The notes below the pieces were generated by a model that was not told the DNA's origin, did not search any database, and saw only the letters and a list, made by a program, of their open reading frames with translations. A stretch of DNA of 36,155 nucleotides from NCBI GenBank assembly GCA_002170165.1, contig NHFY01000094.1, positions 1-36,155 on the forward strand. The letters are read 5' to 3'. A program made the position numbers and the translations under genes. Each line of letters begins with the position of its first letter. Position 1 is the first letter of the stretch. Below, piece by piece: positions 7,593 through 14,914 of the stretch. The DNA comes from Flavobacteriales bacterium TMED123. Its GTDB lineage: Bacteria > Bacteroidota > Bacteroidia > Flavobacteriales > BACL11.

Positions 7593-8346
7593 CTACAGGA
7601 ATATTAATTCCATTTATATAAGAAGCTGCAGGAGTACATAAGAATGCTACTGCATTCGCCACCTCATTTGCTGTTCCAAATCTTGCGGCTGGAACAGCTG
7701 ATTTCATTGAGTTTGTAATTTCATCTTCTGTTTTCCCTTGTACTTCTGCTTTCTTTGTAATCAGACTTTTTAATCTGTCCGTATTTGTAAATCCTGGCAA
7801 CACATTATTTACGGTTATACCATAGGCTCCTAATTCAATAGATAAAGTTTTCGCCCAATTAGCAACTGCTGCTCTGATGGTATTAGAAACTCCTAAACCA
7901 GGAATAGGAGCTTTTACAGAAGTAGAAATAATATTTACAATTCTTCCAAATCCTTCTGCTTTCATACCTTCTACAACTTTCTGAACCAAAATCTGATTGT
8001 TTATCAAATGCATTCTGAATGCATCTTCAAAAGATTGTGTTTTTGCATCAGTAATAGGGCCTCCAGCAGGACCTCCAGTATTATTCACTAAAATGTGATA
8101 GCTTCCTTTTAGAAGATTAACTTCTTCTTTTAGTTTTTCTGAGTCTGAAAAATCAATACAGATAAAGGAATGTACCTGCCCTTGAGATTTGTCTAATTCA
8201 TTTAAAACATTCAAAAGTTTACTTTCATTTCGGGCAATTAGAGTAATGTTAGCTCCAAGTTTTGCTAATTCTATTGCAGCTGCCTCCCCAATTCCTTGGG
8301 TGCTTCCACAAACAATAGCATTTTTATTTTTTAAGTCTAAGTTCAT
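7567..8346 (-). CDS. SDR-family protein with a degenerate catalytic site
   Basis: A 259-residue short-chain dehydrogenase/reductase fold protein. The cofactor loop is G14-STQ-G18-I-G20 and the NNxG motif is present as NNTGG (88-92). The catalytic YxxxK, however, reads S154-N-T-I-R158, so both the tyrosine and the lysine are replaced. This matches the FabG-like SDR subgroup known to lack a perfect catalytic tetrad (signature NTGGP and SNxxR). The substrate is unknown. It lies between the lipoprotein (stop adjacent to its start) and the aldehyde dehydrogenase, so it is expressed with the pathway. It could act on an aminomuconate-type compound by non-classical chemistry, or bind a ligand; either is inference. 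Confidence 0.88.
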   Translation of the reverse strand: MNLDLKNKNAIVCGSTQGIGEAAAIELAKLGANITLIARNESKLLNVLNELDKSQGQVHSFICIDFSDSEKLKEEVNLLKGSYHILVNNTGGPAGGPITDAKTQSFEDAFRMHLINNQILVQKVVEGMKAEGFGRIVNIISTSVKAPIPGLGVSNTIRAAVANWAKTLSIELGAYGITVNNVLPGFTNTDRLKSLITKKAEVQGKTEDEITNSMKSAVPAARFGTANEVANAVAFLCTPAASYINGINIPVDGGRTKSL

Positions 8347-8811
8347 TTATTCAGTATATTTAATATCCTTAATTAAAAATTTTGTACTTCCAATTGTTAT
8401 TAAAGTCATTGGTGAAACTTCAAAATGGTCTCCCAAAAAATAGGGTTTACCACCTTTACCATCTGGAGGCATGCTTTTTATAGATAACTCAAATGAAGTT
8501 TCACACATCAATTTTCCCTCTTGAGAAGAAAAATTTAGCGCGCCTTCCTTAGGAATATTGAAAGTGAATTCATAATCTTTAAATACAAGTGTTTCTTCTG
8601 AAGAAAGGTGTTTAGTGATCATTTGATTGACAGCAACATCTGTTCCTGTTTTAGAGGATAGTTCTGGATTTTTTGAGACAATACTAAAACTTATAATCTC
8701 TTTTGCAGAATTTTCTTTATTGATTCTTTCAGTCTTTTTATTTGAGCTGCTATGCTCTGTGCATGCATAAATAAATGACAAAGAAAATATGAGTAATAAA
8801 ATCTTTTTCAT
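8347..8811 (-). CDS. small lipoprotein of unknown function in the kynurenine operon
   Basis: A 154-residue protein with a lipoprotein signal peptide: basic start MKK, hydrophobic core LLLIFSLSFI, and a cysteine at position 17 in the lipobox IYAC. It is followed by a Ser/Lys/Glu-rich linker (about 18-40). The mature part has a beta-rich appearance with no domain that I recognise. Bacteroidota lipoproteins of this type usually end up in the outer membrane or periplasm. The gene lies 4 bases after the tryptophan dioxygenase stop and abuts the SDR gene, so it is part of the operon. A role in ligand handling or uptake of tryptophan or kynurenine is possible, but nothing in the sequence shows it. 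Confidence 0.8.
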   Translation of the reverse strand: MKKILLLIFSLSFIYACTEHSSSNKKTERINKENSAKEIISFSIVSKNPELSSKTGTDVAVNQMITKHLSSEETLVFKDYEFTFNIPKEGALNFSSQEGKLMCETSFELSIKSMPPDGKGGKPYFLGDHFEVSPMTLITIGSTKFLIKDIKYTE

Positions 8812-8815
8812 TTTG

Positions 8816-9904
8816 TTAATTTTTAAAGTTAAATCCTAAGTTGTCTTTTATGTTTTTTGGTAATTCTGGTAAGTACGAACGAGAAATCATAAGAGTAGCA
8901 ATATTGGCTAGATCTGTAAATAGTTTGTGCTTATCTACCGTTTCTTTCAAATATCCTTGTCCTGAACTTCCCCCAGTGCCAATTTTTTGACCCAGCATTT
9001 TTTCTACCATTTGCACATGACGAAAACGCCATGTAGCTATTTTATGGTCTAGTTCCACCAAGCTTCTTAAAAATTGATAAGGTAAATGTAAAATGGGCTC
9101 ATCTCTGTATAAATTAATAAGCAGTGCCGACATGGTTGCCTTATATGAAAGGGAAGTTTCCCCTTCCTTCATGGCTTTATTGTGCTCTGTTTCGCTCAAC
9201 ACTCTTTCAAAATATTTTCTGTTTTCTTCTATCATTCTCAATCGGATTTCTTTATCAGAATCAGTTAGTTTTGCTGATTTAATCCCTTCTATTTCCTTCT
9301 CTAACATCTGATTAACTGCATCTTCATATTTTGAAGTGAAATCAAAGTCCTCCATATTCAGAAATGGAATTCGCTCCAACCACTTTTCTAGTAGCATAAA
9401 TAGGGATTGATTTTCCTCTAAATTTAATATCTCTTCTTTCTTTTCTCCTTCAAATTGGGCATGGTAAGGACAGTCTCCAAACTGATGTCTTTTCTCAATT
9501 TTAAGTCCGAGCATCACTTCTAATTTTCGGAACTGATGGGATTGAAATCCGGAAGCAGGCGAAAGGTGATGACGGAAATCCAAGAAATCTAATGAAGTCA
9601 TGGTTTCTAAAATATCTAGTTGCCCAACCAAAGTAGTCATAATTTTATTCACCCTATCCATACGTCTAACAATGATGCCTACATTTTCTTCATCAATTTT
9701 ATCCTTTTGAAAAAGTTCCATAACAGAAGAAATCTCGTGCAAAATTTGCTTGAACCACAATTCGTATGCTTGATGGATAATAATAAAGAGCATTTCTTCA
9801 TGTGCTTCTTCTTCTTTTTCATTGCTTAAAGGATGTTGAGCTTCTAGTATTTTATCTAATTGAAGATAGTTTAGATAATGAACGGATGTTGTTTTTTCTG
9901 CCAT
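8816..9904 (-). CDS. kynA: tryptophan 2,3-dioxygenase
   Basis: Heme enzyme that opens the indole ring of L-tryptophan to N-formylkynurenine, the entry step of the pathway. Family motifs are present: FIIIHQAYELWFKQ with H44, the substrate-site region R111 to SGFQSHQFR (118-126), the proximal heme histidine H296 in TWRFRHVQMVEKMLG, and the GTGGSSG loop at 309-315. At 362 residues it is longer than the roughly 280-residue proteobacterial enzymes because of a charged helical insert around 140-250. It resembles the longer form found in Bacteroidota and animals. It is the first gene of the operon. A near-consensus promoter (TTTG, 19-base spacer, TACTTTTA) lies just upstream at 9927-9957. Confidence 0.95.
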   Translation of the reverse strand: MAEKTTSVHYLNYLQLDKILEAQHPLSNEKEEEAHEEMLFIIIHQAYELWFKQILHEISSVMELFQKDKIDEENVGIIVRRMDRVNKIMTTLVGQLDILETMTSLDFLDFRHHLSPASGFQSHQFRKLEVMLGLKIEKRHQFGDCPYHAQFEGEKKEEILNLEENQSLFMLLEKWLERIPFLNMEDFDFTSKYEDAVNQMLEKEIEGIKSAKLTDSDKEIRLRMIEENRKYFERVLSETEHNKAMKEGETSLSYKATMSALLINLYRDEPILHLPYQFLRSLVELDHKIATWRFRHVQMVEKMLGQKIGTGGSSGQGYLKETVDKHKLFTDLANIATLMISRSYLPELPKNIKDNLGFNFKN

Positions 9905-9926
9905 TTACTGAATAATTATAATGCAG

Positions 9927-9957
9927 TAAAAGTAAGCATATGATTTATATTAGCAAA
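9927..9957 (-). promoter_or_regulatory. candidate promoter of the kynurenine operon
   Basis: On the minus strand there is TTTG at 9957-9954, a 19-base spacer, and TACTTTTA at 9934-9927. The Bacteroidota consensus is TTTG/TTG, about 17-23 bases, then TAnnTTTG, so only the last base of the -7 box differs. Transcription would start near 9921-9924, giving a short leader before the ATG at 9904. The element overlaps the end of the UbiA-like gene, so tryptophan catabolism could be transcribed independently of it. No operator repeat was recognised. The call comes from inspection by eye. Confidence 0.45.
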
Positions 9958-10769
9958 GTAGAAAGTATTAAAAAGAGGTAGCAAAAAACACTCATTGATT
10001 CTACCCAAAAACAATAATAGATTTTACTTTTATTTTCTGATGAATTAATAATGGATAGAGAAGCTAATAAGAATAAACATAGCATTGCTATCAAAAAATG
10101 AATAGGCATGTCAAAATAAATTAATTGTACTAAAAGAATGAGTTGAGCAAGTATCAAAGCCAGGACTGCAATCCATTTTGATTTTGGTTCTCCCAAAATC
10201 ATGGGAATCGTCCTGATTTTGCTTTCATCATATTTCATATCCCTGATATCAAAAGGAATGGTGATGGCAAAAACAAATAGAAAGCGCGAAAGCAAATGCA
10301 AATAAATATTTGCTGTTAGCAGCATATCATTCTCTAATATTAACAAAAGCATGCTGCTAATGGCCCAAATAAAAGAGATAATAAAAATCTTTGCATAAGG
10401 AATATTTCTTAACACAAAAGGATATAAAATACAGATGATTGCAGAAAGCGCAATTAGAATTTGGGTGTCAAGATTGAAAAAATAAAAATAATATCCTCCC
10501 GCTATTCCGCTAATCAGTATAAGAGAATAAGTGCTAATTTTATGCTTTACAAACCAATCGTAATTTACTGCTTCTTTTCTTTGATTTGCTTTTACAACTC
10601 TTTGAAAATTATAGGTGAACACAGTAGCAAAAAACACAAACAGATTTACTTTTAAATTTGAACTGTCAAATAAAAGCGCTGAGCTCATTGCAAGTGCTAA
10701 CACACAAAATGCAACAAAAATATTACTGTAAATAATCCAATTGAAAAGGTAATTAAGAGGTTTAATCAT
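9945..10769 (-). CDS. UbiA-like polytopic membrane protein, first Asp motif missing
   Basis: A 274-residue protein with about eight or nine hydrophobic segments and the overall layout of UbiA-superfamily prenyltransferases. The second Asp-rich motif is recognisable as D174-I-R-D177-MKY-D181. The first motif (NDxxDxxxD in active enzymes) is replaced by TYNFQRV at 52-58, so the diphosphate/Mg site looks incomplete. It therefore may be a non-catalytic or divergent member; similar genes are usually annotated as hypothetical or UbiA-family proteins. It lies 40 bases upstream of tryptophan dioxygenase in the same direction and divergent from gcvP. A TAATTTTG box at 10781-10774 lies only a few bases before its ATG. 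The substrate is unknown. Confidence 0.75.
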   Translation of the reverse strand: MIKPLNYLFNWIIYSNIFVAFCVLALAMSSALLFDSSNLKVNLFVFFATVFTYNFQRVVKANQRKEAVNYDWFVKHKISTYSLILISGIAGGYYFYFFNLDTQILIALSAIICILYPFVLRNIPYAKIFIISFIWAISSMLLLILENDMLLTANIYLHLLSRFLFVFAITIPFDIRDMKYDESKIRTIPMILGEPKSKWIAVLALILAQLILLVQLIYFDMPIHFLIAMLCLFLLASLSIINSSENKSKIYYCFWVESMSVFCYLFLILSTLLI

Positions 10770-10842
10770 AGTTCAAAATTATTAAAAAAAAATAGGTCTC
10801 TTTTTTCTTTATTAAAGCATGACTTATTTATTCTGCAATGTG

Positions 10843-10850
10843 TAATTTTG
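10843..10850 (+). promoter_or_regulatory. candidate -7 box for gcvP
   Basis: TAATTTTG is an exact match to the Bacteroidota -7 consensus TAnnTTTG and lies 16 bases before the gcvP ATG. It is flanked by TGTG and CACA, forming short inverted arms. No clear TTTG (-33) element is visible at the expected distance, so this is a partial match only. Confidence 0.4.
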
Positions 10851-10866
10851 CACAAAAAAATATAGC

Positions 10867-13746
10867 ATGTCAAAATACACTTTTCAGGACAGGCATATAG
10901 GTCCAAGAGAAACGGAAAAAGTAAAAATGTTAGCTGCAATTGATTACAATTCGGTAGAGGAGCTGATTGCAGATACTCTACCTGAAAATATACGGCTAGA
11001 AAGTGATTTGAACTTGCCAAAAGCCCTCACAGAAAGCCGATACAAAGAGCATATTCAAAGTTTAGCACAAAAAAATAAGAATTACCGCTCTTATATTGGT
11101 CTGGGGTATTTTAACACCATCTTGCCGGGAGTGATTCAAAGAAATATTTTAGAAAATCCAGGGTGGTATACTGCTTACACTCCCTATCAGGCAGAAATTT
11201 CACAAGGCAGATTAGAGGCTCTTCTAAATTTTCAAACCATGGTTTGTGATTTAACAGCTATGGAGATAGCGAACGCTTCACTTTTAGATGAAGCTACAGC
11301 AGCAGCTGAAGCTATGCTCATGCTTTTTAACAGTAGAAGCAGAAAGCAGAAAAAAGGAGGAGTTGTAAAATTCTTTGTTTCAGAACTTTGTTATCCTCAA
11401 ACTATTGATGTACTTGTAACAAGAGCAGAGCCATTAGGCATTCAACTAGAAATTGGAACGCATAATAACATTAGTATTGATGAAGATTATTTTGGAATGC
11501 TATTGCAATATCCATCAAAATATGGTGAGGTTTTTGAATATTCATCTTTAGTGACTGAAGCAAAACAAAAAGAAGTTGGTGTGGCAGTAGCAGCTGATTT
11601 ACTGAGTTTAACAATGCTTACTCCTCCAGGAGAATGGGGTGCAGATGTGGTTATAGGCACTTCTCAAAGATTTGGTGTTCCTATGGGGTATGGTGGTCCG
11701 CATGCAGCTTATTTTGCGACATTGGAAAAACACAAAAGAAATATTCCAGGGAGAATAATTGGTGTAAGTAAAGATGCAGATGGCAATAGGGCTTTACGCA
11801 TGGCCTTACAAACAAGAGAGCAGCACATCAAAAGGGAAAAAGCAACTTCAAACATTTGTACTGCACAAGTGTTACTTGCTGTAATGGCAGGGATGTATGG
11901 GGCGTATCATGGTAAAGAGGGTTTAAGAAAAATCAGCAAAAACATTCATTCGCTTACTGCTACTTTAGCGGAAGGGCTTTCGCAATTAGGATACAAGCAG
12001 CTCAATAACACTTATTTCGATACACTAAAAATTGTGATTGGTAATGCGTCTATGCAAAACATTTGCACATATGCAGAAGATGCGAAAATGAATTTCAATT
12101 ATATTGATGAAAGAACTCTTTCAATAAGTATTGACGAGAAAGATGATTTGTCTAACATTAATGACATTTTGAAAGTATTTGCCAAGAGCTGTAATTATGC
12201 TGATTCCGATAATTTAATTGCTGAGGTTTTAAGTGGCGATTATACAGAGACAGAAGCAAGAATTCCGGAAACACTGTATAGAAAATCTTCATTTTTAGAG
12301 CATGATGTTTTTAATAGTTATCATTCTGAAACAGAAATGATGCGCTATATCAAGAGTTTAGAAAATAAAGACCTATCATTAACTCACGCTATGATTCCGC
12401 TTGGTTCTTGCACCATGAAATTAAATGCAGCATCACAGCTATTTCCGCTGAGTTGGGCAGAATTTGGTAATCTTCATCCATTTGCGCCAGCTCATCAGGC
12501 AAGAGGTTATCATATCATGTTTCATGAATTGGAAGAAATGCTATGTGAAATCACAGGCTTTGATGCTATTAGCTTACAGCCTAATTCTGGGGCGCAAGGC
12601 GAATATGCGGGTCTTATGGTTATTCGCGCCTATCATAAAAGTAGAGCAGAAGAACATAGAAATATCTGTTTGATTCCATCTTCCGCTCATGGTACGAATC
12701 CAGCATCAGCTATTATGGCTGGCATGGAAGTGGTTGTTACACCTTGTGATGAAAAAGGAAATATTGATGTAGTAGCTTTAAAAGAAAAAGCTCTGCAACA
12801 TAAAGATAATTTGGCTGCTTTGATGGTTACCTATCCATCAACACATGGTGTTTTTGAAGAGTCTATTCAAGAGGTGACAAACATTATTCATCAAAACGGG
12901 GGGCAAGTATATTTAGATGGCGCGAATATGAATGCACAAGTTGGCTATACCAATCCTGCAAAAGTGGGTGCAGATGTTTGTCATTTGAATTTACATAAAA
13001 CTTTCGCCATCCCTCATGGTGGAGGTGGTCCTGGTGTAGGTCCAATAGGAGTAGTTGAACATCTAAAAGCATTTTTACCATCAAACCCTATTGTGGCTAC
13101 AGGAGGGAAAAAAGCAATAGCAGGTATTTCTGCAGCTCCTTGGGGAAGCGCTTTGGCACTAACGATTTCTTACGCTTACATTAAAATGTTAGGGAAAGAT
13201 GGCTTGAAAAAATCCACACAACTTGCAATATTAAATGCCAATTACATCAAGTCAAGATTAGAACAACATTTTGCTATTTTGTATGCTGGTGAAAAAGGAA
13301 ATGTGGCACACGAAATGATTGTTGATTTCAGAGCATTCAAAAAAGACGGCATTGAAGTGGTGGATGTGGCTAAACGATTAATGGATTATGGTTTTCATGC
13401 GCCTACGGTATCTTTTCCAGTTGCAGGAACACTTATGATTGAGCCAACAGAAAGCGAAAGTTTATCAGAATTGGATCGCTTTTGTGATGCCATGATTGCC
13501 ATCAAAAAGGAAATTGATGAAGTGGTACAGAAGAAGATACTCCCGCAAGAAAGTACTTTAAGAAATGCCCCTCATACCATCTACACTTTAACCAATAAAT
13601 GGGAATATCAGTATTCAAAAGAGCAAGCGGTTTTCCCTTTACCTTATGTAAAAGTAAATAAATTTTGGCCGTCAGTTCGTAGGGTCGATGATGCTTTTGG
13701 AGACAGAAACCTGCATTGTTCTTGTGCTCCTATTCAGGAGTATTAG
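10867..13746 (+). CDS. gcvP: glycine dehydrogenase (aminomethyl-transferring), glycine cleavage P-protein
   Basis: PLP enzyme of the glycine cleavage system. It decarboxylates glycine and passes the aminomethyl group to lipoyl-GcvH, feeding one-carbon units to tetrahydrofolate. At 959 residues it is the fused, homodimeric form (the two halves correspond to GcvPA and GcvPB of other bacteria). The start DRHIGPRE (8-15) is typical. The PLP-binding lysine is K711 in NLHKTFAIPHGGGGPG. The C-terminal VDDAFGDRNLHCSC stretch is also conserved. It is monocistronic here: the GcvH and GcvT genes are not nearby, as is common in Bacteroidota. It converges on the YeiH-type gene with only 4 bases between the two stop codons and no visible terminator hairpin. 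Confidence 0.97.
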   Translation: MSKYTFQDRHIGPRETEKVKMLAAIDYNSVEELIADTLPENIRLESDLNLPKALTESRYKEHIQSLAQKNKNYRSYIGLGYFNTILPGVIQRNILENPGWYTAYTPYQAEISQGRLEALLNFQTMVCDLTAMEIANASLLDEATAAAEAMLMLFNSRSRKQKKGGVVKFFVSELCYPQTIDVLVTRAEPLGIQLEIGTHNNISIDEDYFGMLLQYPSKYGEVFEYSSLVTEAKQKEVGVAVAADLLSLTMLTPPGEWGADVVIGTSQRFGVPMGYGGPHAAYFATLEKHKRNIPGRIIGVSKDADGNRALRMALQTREQHIKREKATSNICTAQVLLAVMAGMYGAYHGKEGLRKISKNIHSLTATLAEGLSQLGYKQLNNTYFDTLKIVIGNASMQNICTYAEDAKMNFNYIDERTLSISIDEKDDLSNINDILKVFAKSCNYADSDNLIAEVLSGDYTETEARIPETLYRKSSFLEHDVFNSYHSETEMMRYIKSLENKDLSLTHAMIPLGSCTMKLNAASQLFPLSWAEFGNLHPFAPAHQARGYHIMFHELEEMLCEITGFDAISLQPNSGAQGEYAGLMVIRAYHKSRAEEHRNICLIPSSAHGTNPASAIMAGMEVVVTPCDEKGNIDVVALKEKALQHKDNLAALMVTYPSTHGVFEESIQEVTNIIHQNGGQVYLDGANMNAQVGYTNPAKVGADVCHLNLHKTFAIPHGGGGPGVGPIGVVEHLKAFLPSNPIVATGGKKAIAGISAAPWGSALALTISYAYIKMLGKDGLKKSTQLAILNANYIKSRLEQHFAILYAGEKGNVAHEMIVDFRAFKKDGIEVVDVAKRLMDYGFHAPTVSFPVAGTLMIEPTESESLSELDRFCDAMIAIKKEIDEVVQKKILPQESTLRNAPHTIYTLTNKWEYQYSKEQAVFPLPYVKVNKFWPSVRRVDDAFGDRNLHCSCAPIQEY

Positions 13747-13750
13747 TAGG

Positions 13751-14725
13751 TTATTTTATAAAATAAAGTATAGCCAAAAGCGAACTTACTGAAACCATCA
13801 TCCAAAGTAAGAATCCATGCAAAAAGGGTTTTACGCCTATTGCTTTCAAGTTTTTAATTGAAAGGTTTGTTCCAATTAAGAACAAACTGATTTGTAAGCC
13901 TTTTTTTCCAGCAGTTTTAATCGTGGAAAATCCATCAAAGTCTGGAAAATTTGAATTCAAAAACATAGCCAGAACGAAAAAGAGTATAAAATAAGGAAAG
14001 GAGATTTTCTTATTTTCTTGCTTGTATAGTAGTGCTCCCAAAAAAACCAAAGGCACTATAAATATAACTTTCGCTAGCTTTATGATAGTGGTCACTTTTT
14101 CTGCTATATCTTTTTCAAATCCTTTATCAAAATCAAGTGCAGCTCCAATAGCTGATGCGGTATCATGAATGGTAAGCCCTGCCCATACACCAAATTGCTC
14201 TTGGCTTAATTGTAGAGAATTTCCAATTATTGGAAATAATATCAGTCCTGATGCACTAAGAATGAATACAGTGCCCAGTGCAATTGATATTTGTTTGTCA
14301 CTTGCCTTTATAGTTGATGCAATTGCTGCAATTGCAGATGCCCCACAAATGGCAGTACCAGAGCTAATCATATCGCCAATTTTATTATCAATAGCAAAAA
14401 GCTTTGTAAGAAAAGCGCCAACTACAATAGCAATTATAATAAAGATAATTACAAAATAAAGTGAAGAAGCAGAAAGTTCAGTAATTGCCGAAAGCGGATA
14501 GCCAAAACCAATTCCAACAACTGATGTTTTTAATAAATAGCTGGTAAGATTCCCGCTTTTTCCTTCATAAGGATTTCCTAAAAATATAGCATACATTATG
14601 CCTAATACAAGTGCTATCCAAGAGCTCATCCAACTAAAAAAAGTACAAAAAGCCGAGAAGGCAATAATGGAGATTATTCCATAAAAAAAGGCTTTCTTAA
14701 TCAGAAGTGAATTAGCTTTACTCAA
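13751..14725 (-). CDS. YeiH-family (UPF0324) putative anion exporter
   Basis: A 324-residue integral membrane protein with about ten hydrophobic segments, matching the YeiH/UPF0324 family often annotated as putative sulfate exporters. Family stretches include the SGTAICGASAIAA segment (about 122-134) and GLTIHDTASAIGAA (about 183-196). The start is a TTG at 14725 preceded by an AAAGGA purine stretch about ten bases upstream; no in-frame ATG exists near the expected N-terminus. The start overlaps the end of a 36-residue mini-ORF (14718-14828). The transported substrate is not certain for this family. It follows the GlcD-like gene in the same direction, with a 189-base gap. Confidence 0.88.
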   Translation of the reverse strand: MSKANSLLIKKAFFYGIISIIAFSAFCTFFSWMSSWIALVLGIMYAIFLGNPYEGKSGNLTSYLLKTSVVGIGFGYPLSAITELSASSLYFVIIFIIIAIVVGAFLTKLFAIDNKIGDMISSGTAICGASAIAAIASTIKASDKQISIALGTVFILSASGLILFPIIGNSLQLSQEQFGVWAGLTIHDTASAIGAALDFDKGFEKDIAEKVTTIIKLAKVIFIVPLVFLGALLYKQENKKISFPYFILFFVLAMFLNSNFPDFDGFSTIKTAGKKGLQISLFLIGTNLSIKNLKAIGVKPFLHGFLLWMMVSVSSLLAILYFIK

Positions 14726-14828
14726 TGGTTAGTTCCTTTATTTGGCTTTGAGAGCCATCTGTTATTTTTACAAAATAAAGCCGTGAGTTTAATCCTTCAA
14801 CATCCACTTTAAAGGGGTTTTTACACAT
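14718..14828 (-). pseudogene. orphan T9SS sorting-domain tail (36-residue mini-ORF)
   Basis: An ATG-initiated ORF of 36 residues beginning MCKNPFKVDVEGLN and ending SQIKELTIE, with an in-frame stop seven codons before its ATG. The pattern VDVEGLN-x-x-LYFVKITDG...KELTIE is that of the last third of type A T9SS C-terminal sorting domains. It can be aligned with the tail of the secreted protein at 25897-27816 (LDIEDYDAGIYYINT...NKLVVTK). The usual glycine before L-Y is an arginine, and the upstream LYPNP strand is absent. It is most simply the remnant of a deleted secreted-protein gene. It could also be a genuine small peptide, since its end overlaps the YeiH start codon and might couple translation. 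Confidence 0.5.
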
Positions 14829-14914
14829 AATTTTTCGCTTTAATTTTTAGGGGTAATATTACTAAAAAATAAAATATTTATGACTTGCTTAAAAAGGAAT
14901 CTTATATTTCCAAA

